From Klebsiella terrigena (lineage in GTDB: Bacteria > Pseudomonadota > Gammaproteobacteria > Enterobacterales > Enterobacteriaceae), in assembly GCF_006539725.1 (NCBI RefSeq), contig NZ_BJNO01000001.1:124001-188000 (forward strand): a stretch of DNA of 64,000 bases, in the 5' to 3' direction. Below, piece by piece: positions 17,162-25,694 of this stretch. Under the pieces are notes generated by a model. The model was given only the letters and a program-made list of their open reading frames with translations, made no database searches and had not been told where the DNA came from. The position numbers were made by a program, and so were the translations under genes. The first letter of the stretch is position 1. Each line of letters starts with the position of its first letter.

Positions 17162-18008
17162 ATGCGGTGTTCAGCGTTCCGTCGCTGAACTGGCGGCCGA
17201 AGCCATGTATCGGGAAATCACCTTAACGCCGAAACCGGGCCTGGTGGATCGCGACAATAGCGGCGCCCATCAGGACATGAACTTCACCGTGTTTATGGCC
17301 AGTATCGCGGCGGTTGCTCCCTGGTTTTCGTTGTTTTTTAACGTTGGCAAGGAGACCGCATCGCTTGGGGGAATGCAAACGCTGCGGGCAATCAGGCCGA
17401 CGGGACTGGCGTGTGAACAGGCGATGTTTGCAGCTACAGGCGGAGTGAATACCCATAAAGGCGGGATCTTCTCCCTGGGGCTGCTGTGCGCCGCCGCAGG
17501 GCGTCTGAGCCAAAGGGATGAAGCTCTCACTCAGCGCAGCTTGTGCAATGAAACCCGTCTTATCTGTACCGGCATTGTCGAGCTGGAGCTGAAAAAATCG
17601 GGCGTCGCAAAAACGAAGGGCGAGCAGCTGTTCCAGACGTTTGGGTTCACCGGGGCGAGGGGGGAAGCGGCCAGCGGTTTTATGACCGCGCGCACCGCGG
17701 GTCTTCCCGTGCTGGAAAAATCGTTACGGCAGGGGGAACCTGAACGTGTGGCCTTGCTGAGAATGTTGCTTGGGCTGATGGCAGAAAATCCCGACACGAA
17801 TCTTCTTTCGCGCGGTGGGATCGCCGGGTTGAATTATGTCCGACGCTACGCCAGACGATTATTAAACATTAAAAATCTGACGTCAGAAAAATTAGATAAA
17901 GCATTAACCAGAATGAATTCGGAATGCGTCAAAAGAAATTTAAGCCCCGGCGGTAGCGCAGATCTTCTTGCCGTTGGGTGGTTATTGTCGAAATTCCCAC
18001 GCGAATAA
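17133..18008 (+). CDS. citG: Triphosphoribosyl-dephospho-CoA synthase
   Basis: 291 residues. LTPKPGLVDRDNSGAH near residue 30 and GGVNTHKGGIFSLGLL near residue 105 are family signatures. It makes 2-(5-triphosphoribosyl)-3-dephospho-CoA from ATP and dephospho-CoA, the donor used by CitX. GGAGG ten bases before the ATG lies within citX, so the two maturation genes are overlapped and coupled. With citC and citX this makes the lyase maturation set complete in the cluster. Confidence 0.92.
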   Translation: MTILPARHPECGVQRSVAELAAEAMYREITLTPKPGLVDRDNSGAHQDMNFTVFMASIAAVAPWFSLFFNVGKETASLGGMQTLRAIRPTGLACEQAMFAATGGVNTHKGGIFSLGLLCAAAGRLSQRDEALTQRSLCNETRLICTGIVELELKKSGVAKTKGEQLFQTFGFTGARGEAASGFMTARTAGLPVLEKSLRQGEPERVALLRMLLGLMAENPDTNLLSRGGIAGLNYVRRYARRLLNIKNLTSEKLDKALTRMNSECVKRNLSPGGSADLLAVGWLLSKFPRE

Positions 18009-18029
18009 TAGCGAAATAAGGAAAACGTC

Positions 18030-18578
18030 ATGATTGAACAGCGCCTGCAGCAGCTCAGCGATCGTTACACACTGATTCTGGTACCGGGCCTGAGAGACAG
18101 CGATGAATATCACTGGCAGAGCTGCTGGGAGCGACGTTTACCTGTCTGGAAACGCATACAGCAGAAAAACTGGTTAGCGCCCGATATTGAAAATTGGGTG
18201 TCGGCCATCAGGCGAGAACTTGCGGTTTCCCGGCTGCCTGCGGTCCTCGTTGGACACAGCTTTGGTGCCCTCGCGTCCTGCAGGCTCTTACAAACGCAGC
18301 AGGTCAACGTGGCCGGGCTCGTTATGGTGGCGCCGGCAGAACCGGCTTTCTTTGGGCTGGAGGAGGCTATCCAGCCGACGACGCTATCCGTTCCCTGCAT
18401 CCTGTTCGCGAGTAAAAACGATCCCCTGATGCCTTTTTCCCGAGCCCAGTACTGGGCCACATGCTGGGGCGGTCATTTAATCGATATCGGCGAAGCCGGG
18501 CATATTAATTCGGAGTCTGGTTACGGGGAATGGCAATACGGACTCGAACGACTTACGGAATTCTGCGAACAACTTTAA
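18030..18578 (+). CDS. RBBP9/YdeN-type alpha/beta hydrolase
   Basis: 182 residues. The nucleophile elbow is GHSFGA with Ser77; the aspartate of the triad is likely in SKNDPLMPF and the histidine in EAGHINSESGYGEW. This matches the small RBBP9/YdeN serine hydrolases. AAGGAAAACGTC precedes the ATG. Its place between the lyase maturation genes and the aconitase is unusual. A thioesterase that deacetylates and so inactivates citrate lyase would make sense here, but that is speculation; an esterase for an imported ester is another option. Confidence 0.8.
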   Translation: MIEQRLQQLSDRYTLILVPGLRDSDEYHWQSCWERRLPVWKRIQQKNWLAPDIENWVSAIRRELAVSRLPAVLVGHSFGALASCRLLQTQQVNVAGLVMVAPAEPAFFGLEEAIQPTTLSVPCILFASKNDPLMPFSRAQYWATCWGGHLIDIGEAGHINSESGYGEWQYGLERLTEFCEQL

Positions 18579-18636
18579 CGACATTTACCTATTTACGATT
18601 AACTCTCAGGCAGCTTTGTCCTGAACAGGAGAGCAT

Positions 18637-21231
18637 ATGTTAGATGATTACAATCAGCACGTGACGCTGCGTGCAAACGAGGGGATTCCGGCAAAACCGT
18701 TAACGGCTGAACAAACGCAGGCGGTCGTTAATGCATTAATCGATAACGCGTCCGAACACCATCAGGCATTCATTGATTTATTAACCCGCTGCGTGCCGCC
18801 CGGGGTTGATCCTGCGGCAAAAGTTAAAGCCGATTTTCTGTTTAAGGTCGCGCGTGGGGAGCACAGCATCAGCGGGCTTTCACCCGAAGAGGCCACCACG
18901 CTGCTGGGCACAATGCAGGGTGGCTACAACGTCAGGCCGCTGATTGAGCTGCTTGACCACCCCGTTCTGGCCCCGCTTGCCGCAATGCAGCTGTCTGCTA
19001 CGCTTCTTATTTTTGAAAAATTCAGTCTGGTCGAATCCAAAGCGAAGAGCGGTAACGCCTGGGCTCAAAGGGTGCTCGAATCCTGGGCACGTGCCGAATG
19101 GTTTACGCGTCGGCCTGCGGTGCCAGAAAAGATCACGCTGAAAGTCTTTAAGGTCAGCGGGGAGACGAACACGGACGATCTCTCTCCGGCCCCCGTCGCC
19201 TGGTCGCGCCCGGATATTCCGCTGCATGCGCTTTCTATGCTCAGCAACGCCCGGGAAGGGGTAACCCCTGACGAGCCGGGCGTACGCGGTCCGTTGCGCC
19301 AGCTGGCAGAATTAAAAGAGGCGGGCTGGCCGCTGGTCTACGTTGGTGACGTCGTGGGAACGGGGTCATCGCGCAAATCTGCTACCAACTCCATCTTGTG
19401 GCATATCGGGAACGACATCCCTTTTGTCCCCAACAAACGTAATGGTGGCGTTGTGTTTGGCGGCAAAATCGCCCCTATCTTCTTCAATACCCTGGAGGAT
19501 TCCGGCGCTTTGCCGATAGAACTGGATGTCTCCGCGCTGGCGACCGGAATGCTCATCGACCTGTATCCGTATCAGGGCGAAATTCGTGAGACGGAAAACC
19601 AGCATCTGGTAACGACATTCGCGCTTAAAACCGAGGTGTTACTGGATGAAGCGCGTGCAGGCGGGCGTATCCCGCTGATTATTGGACGCAGCCTGACGGC
19701 CAAAGCGCGGGAATCGCTGAAGCTGTCGCCATCGGAGGTCTTTCGCCAGCCTGGCACACCGGTGCCATCGCGCGCTGGCTTTACGCTGGCTCAAAAAATC
19801 GTGGGTAAAGCCTGCGGCGTTTCGGGGATCCGTCCGGGGCAGTACTGCGAACCGAAAATCAGCACCGTGGGTTCTCAGGACACCACCGGGGGGATGACGC
19901 GCGATGAGCTCACCGATCTTGCCTGCCTGACGTTTTCCGCCGATCTGGTGATGCAGTCTTTTTGCCACACCTCGGCGTATCCTAAGCCTGTTGATGTCCA
20001 GCTGCATGAAACCCTGCCGCAGTTCATCACCCGCCGTAAGGGCGTGGCGCTGAAGCCGGGCGACGGCATCATCCATTCGTGGCTCAACCGCATGCTGCTT
20101 CCTGACACGGTCGGCACCGGCGCGGATTCGCATACCCGCTTCCCGCTGGGGATTTCATTCCCGGGCGGCTCCGGGCTGGTGGCGTTTGCCGCGGCAACGG
20201 GCATTATGCCGCTGGATATGCCCGAGTCCGTACTGGTGCGATTTAGCGGTGATATGCAAAAAGGGATCACCTTGCGCGATCTGGTGCATGCCATTCCGCT
20301 CTATGCCAGGAAGCAGGGGCTGCTGACGGTGGAGAAGAAGAATAAACGCAATATTTTCTCCGGACGAATCCTTGAAATAGAAGGGCTGGAGACGCTAAGC
20401 GCGGAACAAGCGTTTGAGCTGGCCGATGCGTCCGCTGAACGTTCTGCCGCAGCGTGCGTGATGCGCCTGGCGGAAGAGAACGTTACGCAATACCTTCGCT
20501 CAAATGCGGCGCTGCTGCGCTGGATGGTCAAGCAGGGTTATGAGAACGCCGCCACGCTCGAAAAGCGCATTGCTGAGATCGAGGCGTGGCTGGCGAACCC
20601 GTCACTTCTGTCCGCCGATCCTGACGCTGAATATGCGGCCGTTATTGACATAGATCTTGCTGAAATCACCGAACCGGTCGTGTGTGCGCCGGACGATCCG
20701 GATGACGCCCGTCTGCTCTCAGAGGTGGCCTGTACGCCAGTTGACGAAGTTTTCATTGGCTCCTGCATGACCAATATTGGCCATTTCCGCGCGGCAGGGA
20801 AAATTATGGCGGATGCGAAAGAAACTCAGGCGCGTCTGTGGCTGGCGCCGCCGACCAAAATGGATGCCCAACAGCTCTCCAGAGAGGGCTACTTTAACCA
20901 GTTTATTCAATCGGGTGCGAGAATCGAGCCAGCCGGCTGTTCCCTCTGCATGGGGAATCAGGCGAGGGTGCGGGAAGGGAGTCACGTAGTGTCAACCTCC
21001 ACACGAAATTTCCCGCACCGTCTGGGCACGAATGCCAAAGTCTTCCTGGCATCGGCTGAGTTAAGTACCGTTGCGGCTATCCTGGGAAAAATGCCAACCG
21101 TTGACGAATATTTCAGCCATACCGTTAAACTTAGCGATGCAAATGAAAATATCTACCGCTATCTCAGTTTCGACACGCTTACTGAATATCAATCCGCCGG
21201 GGATGATAATATTCGAGTGGTTAATCTGTAG
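18637..21231 (+). CDS. AcnB-type aconitate hydratase paralogue
   Basis: 864 residues, collinear from end to end with E. coli AcnB (865). Conserved blocks include [35 protein letters not shown] and [14 protein letters not shown]. The three cluster cysteines are in [15 protein letters not shown] and [12 protein letters not shown], so a [4Fe-4S] enzyme is expected. Residues differ from housekeeping AcnB in many surface positions and at the C-terminus, and the operon setting argues for a dedicated paralogue. The likely reaction is hydration of cis-aconitate (or a relative) to the acid that the CitDEF enzyme cleaves. Confidence 0.9.
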   Translation: MLDDYNQHVTLRANEGIPAKPLTAEQTQAVVNALIDNASEHHQAFIDLLTRCVPPGVDPAAKVKADFLFKVARGEHSISGLSPEEATTLLGTMQGGYNVRPLIELLDHPVLAPLAAMQLSATLLIFEKFSLVESKAKSGNAWAQRVLESWARAEWFTRRPAVPEKITLKVFKVSGETNTDDLSPAPVAWSRPDIPLHALSMLSNAREGVTPDEPGVRGPLRQLAELKEAGWPLVYVGDVVGTGSSRKSATNSILWHIGNDIPFVPNKRNGGVVFGGKIAPIFFNTLEDSGALPIELDVSALATGMLIDLYPYQGEIRETENQHLVTTFALKTEVLLDEARAGGRIPLIIGRSLTAKARESLKLSPSEVFRQPGTPVPSRAGFTLAQKIVGKACGVSGIRPGQYCEPKISTVGSQDTTGGMTRDELTDLACLTFSADLVMQSFCHTSAYPKPVDVQLHETLPQFITRRKGVALKPGDGIIHSWLNRMLLPDTVGTGADSHTRFPLGISFPGGSGLVAFAAATGIMPLDMPESVLVRFSGDMQKGITLRDLVHAIPLYARKQGLLTVEKKNKRNIFSGRILEIEGLETLSAEQAFELADASAERSAAACVMRLAEENVTQYLRSNAALLRWMVKQGYENAATLEKRIAEIEAWLANPSLLSADPDAEYAAVIDIDLAEITEPVVCAPDDPDDARLLSEVACTPVDEVFIGSCMTNIGHFRAAGKIMADAKETQARLWLAPPTKMDAQQLSREGYFNQFIQSGARIEPAGCSLCMGNQARVREGSHVVSTSTRNFPHRLGTNAKVFLASAELSTVAAILGKMPTVDEYFSHTVKLSDANENIYRYLSFDTLTEYQSAGDDNIRVVNL

Positions 21232-21325
21232 CGGTTATTTATTTTAGAATAATCATCTTTAGTCAGCGGAGGTTTCTCCGAAGAGAGGCCTTTGCTATTC
21301 AGGGAACATTTCTCATGGGTGAGAT

Positions 21326-22765
21326 ATGATTAAATCAAATGTATTAAAAACAATATTGCTTGCGGTAGTGATATTATTATCGATATTCATTCCTCCGCCT
21401 GATGAATTGAGTCGCGAGGCCTGGATTCTCGCGGGGATATACCTTTCCGCTATCGTCGGGCTGGTTATTAAACCGTATCCCGAACCCGTTATTATGCTGG
21501 TTGCTGTCGCATTAACCTGTTTTACGATTACCCAGTTTGCCGATTCACCGGTGAAGTCAATGGATGTCCTCAGCGGGTATGCTTCAGGTACAACCTGGCT
21601 GGTGTTCAGTGCCTTTACGCTTAGCGCGGCGTTCGTCACCACCGGATTGGGGAAGCGGCTCGCCTACTGGTTTATCCTCAAATTTGGCAACACAACGCTC
21701 AGGCTGGGATATGTCACCGCGCTATTGGATTTGGTGCTGGCGCCCGCCACGCCATCAAATACGGCACGTGCAGGTGGCGTCGTGTTTCCCATTATCAACA
21801 GTATCGCGATGGTATTAGGCTCAACGCCGAAGGAATCACCCTGTAAAGCTGGCCGCTATCTGATGGTCAACGTGTATATGGTCACCAAAACGACCAGCTA
21901 TATGTTTTTAACGGGCTTTGCCGGCAACGCGTTAGCGCTACAGTTAATTTCCGATATTTTCCATATTCATATTAGCTGGATCGGCTGGATGCTGGCAGGA
22001 GCGCCGTTGGGATTATTGATGCTGTGTCTAATTCCCTATATCTGCTATAAGGTGTCCGCCCCGGAGATTAAACGAATCGATAATATTGGCATTGCGAATG
22101 ACGGGCTTAAAAATCTTGGGCCAATGAATAACAAAGAGAAGGGGTTAGTGGTGGTATTTATCGCCGCGCTATTAGGCTGGATCTTCTCTCGTCATCTTGG
22201 TCTGAATGAATCGTCGGTGGCTATTATCGCGATGGGGAGCGCACTGCTGTTTAATATCATCAGCTGGAGTGATGTTCAGCAAAATAAAGGCGGCTGGAAT
22301 ACCCTGATTTGGTATGGCGGCATTATTGGCCTCAGCGCCACCCTCAGCAAGGTGGGGTTCTTCCGTTGGCTGGCGGATTTCCTGTCAGCGCATCTGGATT
22401 TCCTCAGCGCAGGCAATATGACCATCGTCATTATCGTGTTCCTGAGCGTGCTGGTGCGCTATTTCTTTGCTTCCGGCGGAGCATACGTAGCGGCGATGGT
22501 GCCGGTCTTCGCCACGGTAGGGCTGGTCACCGGAACGGCGCCCGTGCTGCTGGCGCTGGCCATTTTGTTCTCAAACTCCTACGGCGGCTGCATTACCCAC
22601 TATGGCGGCGCAGCGGGACCGATTATCTTCGCGTCGGGGTATAACGATATCAAGTCGTGGTGGACGATCGGCACTCTCGTGGCGCTATGCACGTTTCTGG
22701 TCCATATGGTTCTTGGCATTCCCTGGTGGGAATTCCTGCTGCAGCACGGAATGCTGCAGCCCTGA
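21326..22765 (+). CDS. DASS-family carboxylate transporter (CitT/YbhI-like)
   Basis: 479 residues, strongly hydrophobic, with about twelve membrane spans. The segment APATPSNTARAGGVVFPI near residue 138 is the hallmark of the divalent anion:Na+ symporter family, which includes CitT and YbhI; SNSYGGCITHYGGAAGPI near residue 415 is the second-half counterpart. It probably imports the di- or tricarboxylate in exchange for a product or with cations. Last gene of the cluster, followed by a hairpin before the convergent narV. Confidence 0.9.
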   Translation: MIKSNVLKTILLAVVILLSIFIPPPDELSREAWILAGIYLSAIVGLVIKPYPEPVIMLVAVALTCFTITQFADSPVKSMDVLSGYASGTTWLVFSAFTLSAAFVTTGLGKRLAYWFILKFGNTTLRLGYVTALLDLVLAPATPSNTARAGGVVFPIINSIAMVLGSTPKESPCKAGRYLMVNVYMVTKTTSYMFLTGFAGNALALQLISDIFHIHISWIGWMLAGAPLGLLMLCLIPYICYKVSAPEIKRIDNIGIANDGLKNLGPMNNKEKGLVVVFIAALLGWIFSRHLGLNESSVAIIAMGSALLFNIISWSDVQQNKGGWNTLIWYGGIIGLSATLSKVGFFRWLADFLSAHLDFLSAGNMTIVIIVFLSVLVRYFFASGGAYVAAMVPVFATVGLVTGTAPVLLALAILFSNSYGGCITHYGGAAGPIIFASGYNDIKSWWTIGTLVALCTFLVHMVLGIPWWEFLLQHGMLQP

Positions 22766-22767
22766 TA

Positions 22768-22788
22768 GCCCGGCTACGCCAGCCGGGC
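22768..22788. terminator. Hairpin between the carboxylate cluster and narV
   Basis: GCCCGGCT (22768-22775), loop ACGCC, AGCCGGGC (22781-22788) between convergent genes. No long U-run on either strand. Confidence 0.6.
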
Positions 22789-22795
22789 CTCCCCC

Positions 22796-23476
22796 TCAAC
22801 GCCGGGATCGCACCACCTGGTAGCGGCGGGTTAGGTACTCGACCGGTGCGCTCCAGACGTGGACCAGCCGGGTGAAGGGGAATATCAGGAAGATAGTCAT
22901 CCCCAGCACCAGATGGACGCGGTAGATAATCGCCACGCCGTCAAGATGCGCCGAAGCGCCGGCGTGGAAGGTCACCACCGCCTGCGCCCAGTCCACCAGT
23001 TTGAGCATCTCGCTACCGTCCGGGTGCCGGGCGGAGAAGGGGATCGTCGTCAGGCCAAGAATGCACTGAATCAGCAGGATGCTGAGGATCAGAATATCCG
23101 CCGTCGACGAGGTCGCGCGAATGCGCGGGTTGGTCAGGCGGCGGACCAGCAGGCCCGCGCCGCCGATAAGCGTCAGCACGCCGCAGGCGCCGCCGAGGAT
23201 CATCGCCATCAGCTGCTTTTGCGACATCGGCAGGAACCACGAGTAGACCCAGTGTGGCGTCAGCATGCCGAAGAGGTGGCCGAAGAAGATGCCGAGAATG
23301 CCGATGTGGAACAGGTTTGACCACAGCACCATTCCGCGCTTGTCGAGCATCTGGCTCGAGGAGGCGCGCCAGGTGTACTGGCCGTAGTCGTAGCGCAGCC
23401 AGCTGCCGAGCAGAAACACCGTGCCGCAGAGGTAGGGGTAGATATCGTAAAAAAAGACGTTGAGGTACTGTATCAT
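22796..23476 (-). CDS. narV: Nitrate reductase Z gamma subunit (cytochrome b)
   Basis: 226 residues with five hydrophobic spans. Histidines in [14 protein letters not shown] and in the later [16 protein letters not shown] positions suit the two b hemes. It anchors the reductase to the inner membrane and passes quinol electrons to NarY. The start overlaps the narW stop by 4 bases (ATGA). Assigned to the Z isoenzyme from its neighbours. Confidence 0.93.
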   Translation of the reverse strand: MIQYLNVFFYDIYPYLCGTVFLLGSWLRYDYGQYTWRASSSQMLDKRGMVLWSNLFHIGILGIFFGHLFGMLTPHWVYSWFLPMSQKQLMAMILGGACGVLTLIGGAGLLVRRLTNPRIRATSSTADILILSILLIQCILGLTTIPFSARHPDGSEMLKLVDWAQAVVTFHAGASAHLDGVAIIYRVHLVLGMTIFLIFPFTRLVHVWSAPVEYLTRRYQVVRSRR

Positions 23477-24168
23477 TTCGGGCCTCCGGCACGGACGTCA
23501 ACGTACTGTGGCGCGACGTCCTGGCTAAAGCGTCGTTGATAGTTTTGCAGCGGGGAGCTGTCGCAGGCGGTGGCTTTATCTTCGATAAATTTCACCTGCT
23601 CCTCTTCCCACACCGCATCCAGCGCCTGGCGGGTATCATCGCGCTTTTCACCCGCCACCTGCTTAGTGACACTGTCACTATTAAGTTTGCTGCCTGCCAG
23701 CGCCAGCAGCACGTCAAATAGCTGATAATACTCGCACTGGCGCTGCTTCAGCCGCCCGCCGAGTAGCGCCAGAATCGGCGCGACGTTCTGCAATCCTTCG
23801 CGGCTGCCCTCCGGCGGCAGGGTGCTGAGATACTCCAGATACAGCGGTAAATGGTCCGGCAGCTCGCGGCAGTCGATTTGCAGGCCGGCCTGCTCGTACT
23901 GATTCATCAGGTCGACCATCGCCTGGCCGCGATCGCGGGACTCCGCGTGCACGTGCTCAAACAGCAGCAGCGAGGTGGCGCGCCCGCGTTCAAAAACTTC
24001 GCACCACTCGGCCTGACGGTCGAGCAGCGGCGCGGCCAGCAGCGGTTCAACAAACGCCAGCAGGGCCGGCGCATCGGCGCTGACCAGCGCCAGCGCCTCC
24101 TCGCGGTTGTCCCACAGCACGGCGTCCGGGTACTCCAGCAGCAGACCGATTACCTTGAGGATGCGCAT
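23473..24168 (-). CDS. narW: Nitrate reductase Z assembly chaperone
   Basis: 231 residues of the NarJ/NarW family (start [36 protein letters not shown] in the middle). It is a cytoplasmic chaperone needed to insert the molybdenum cofactor into NarZ and is not part of the final complex. The ATG overlaps the narY stop as TAATG and the narV start overlaps its own stop, so the whole operon is tightly coupled. Confidence 0.93.
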   Translation of the reverse strand: MRILKVIGLLLEYPDAVLWDNREEALALVSADAPALLAFVEPLLAAPLLDRQAEWCEVFERGRATSLLLFEHVHAESRDRGQAMVDLMNQYEQAGLQIDCRELPDHLPLYLEYLSTLPPEGSREGLQNVAPILALLGGRLKQRQCEYYQLFDVLLALAGSKLNSDSVTKQVAGEKRDDTRQALDAVWEEEQVKFIEDKATACDSSPLQNYQRRFSQDVAPQYVDVRAGGPK

Positions 24169-25694
24169 TAGTCTCTCTCCCCGATATTGATCGCATCGAT
24201 GCGCTGGCTGTTAAACAGGTTGAATTTGGTATCCGAGCCGTGACAGCCGTCGCCGAAGGTGAAGCCGCAGCCGTTTTTTTCCGGGAAGGCGTCCTCCGCC
24301 ATTTCGCGATGGCTGGTGGGGATCACGAAGCGGTCTTCGTAGTTGGCGATCGCCAGGTAGCGGTACATATCCTCTACCTGCTCAACGCTGAGGCCGACCT
24401 CTTCAATGGCGCGGGTATCGGTAACGCCTTCTACGGTCTGGGAGCGTTTGTAGTGGCGCATCGCCATCATGCGCTTCAGGGCGCGCAGCACCGGGCCGGT
24501 GTCGCCCGCGCTCAGCAGGTTAGCCAGATACTGCACCGGAATACGCAGGCTTTCGACTGCCGGCAGAATGCTGCCGTTGTTCGGCAGGCCGCCGGCGTCG
24601 GCAACCGACTGGATCGGCGACAGCGGCGGCACGTACCAGACCATCGGCAGCGTGCGGTATTCCGGATGCAGCGGCAGCGCCAGCTTCCAGTCCATCGCCA
24701 GCTTATAAACCGGTGATTTCTGCGCGGCGTCGATGACGTTATGCGGGATCCCCTGCTTCAGGGCCTCCTCAATCACCGCCGGATCGTGCGGATTAAGGAA
24801 CACCTCGCACTGACGTTCGTAGAGGTCGGTTTCATGCTCGGTGCTGGCCGCTTCTTCGATGCGGTCCGCGTCATACAGCAGCACCCCGAGATAGCGGATA
24901 CGCCCGACGCAGGTCTCCGAACAGACCGTCGGCTGGCCGGATTCAATGCGCGGATAGCAGAAGATGCATTTTTCCGACTTGCCGCTTTTCCAGTTGAAGT
25001 AGATTTTTTTGTACGGGCAGCCGCTGATGCACATGCGCCAGCCGCGGCACTTGTCCTGGTCGATCAGCACGATGCCGTCTTCTTCACGCTTGTAGATGGC
25101 GCCGCTCGGGCAGGTGGCGGCGCAGCTCGGGTTGAGGCAGTGCTCGCACAGGCGCGGCAGGTACATCATGAAGGTGTTTTCAAACTGGCCGTACATCTCT
25201 TTCTGCATTGCCTCGAAGTTGCGATCGCGGGCGCGCTTTTCAAACTCGCCGCCGAGCAGCTCCTCCCAGTTGGGGCCCCAGGTGATTTTATCCATCCGCT
25301 TGCCGCTGATCAGCGAGCGCGGGCGGGCGGTAGGCAGGTGCTGGCCTTCGGGGGCGGAGTGCAGATGCTGATAGTCGTAGGTAAAGGGCTCGTAATAGTC
25401 GTCGATCCCCGGCAGCACCGGATTGGCGAAGATTTTAGACAGCACGCCGACGCGGCTGCCGAGGCGCGGCGTGAGTTTGCCGGTGATCCCGCGGATCCAG
25501 CCGCCTTGCCACTCCTCCTGGTCTTCCCAGTTTTTCGGATAGCCGATGCCGGGCTTGGTTTCGACGTTGTTAAACCAGGCATACTCCATGCCTTCACGCC
25601 CGGTCCAGACGTTCTTACAGGTGACCGAACAGGTATGACAGCCAATGCATTTGTCGAGGTTCAGCACCATTCCGACCTGTGAGCGTATTTTCAT
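24168..25694 (-). CDS. narY: Nitrate reductase Z beta (iron-sulfur) subunit
   Basis: 508 residues. Cysteine groups for four clusters are visible: CIGCHTCSVTC near residue 16, CEHCLNPSCAATCPSGA near residue 184, CRGWRMCISGCPYKK near residue 217 with the tryptophan typical of the [3Fe-4S] site, and CIFCYPRIESGQPTVC near residue 244. It wires electrons from NarV to NarZ on the cytoplasmic face. E. coli NarY is 514 residues. The ATG overlaps the narZ stop by 4 bases. Confidence 0.95.
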   Translation of the reverse strand: MKIRSQVGMVLNLDKCIGCHTCSVTCKNVWTGREGMEYAWFNNVETKPGIGYPKNWEDQEEWQGGWIRGITGKLTPRLGSRVGVLSKIFANPVLPGIDDYYEPFTYDYQHLHSAPEGQHLPTARPRSLISGKRMDKITWGPNWEELLGGEFEKRARDRNFEAMQKEMYGQFENTFMMYLPRLCEHCLNPSCAATCPSGAIYKREEDGIVLIDQDKCRGWRMCISGCPYKKIYFNWKSGKSEKCIFCYPRIESGQPTVCSETCVGRIRYLGVLLYDADRIEEAASTEHETDLYERQCEVFLNPHDPAVIEEALKQGIPHNVIDAAQKSPVYKLAMDWKLALPLHPEYRTLPMVWYVPPLSPIQSVADAGGLPNNGSILPAVESLRIPVQYLANLLSAGDTGPVLRALKRMMAMRHYKRSQTVEGVTDTRAIEEVGLSVEQVEDMYRYLAIANYEDRFVIPTSHREMAEDAFPEKNGCGFTFGDGCHGSDTKFNLFNSQRIDAINIGERD

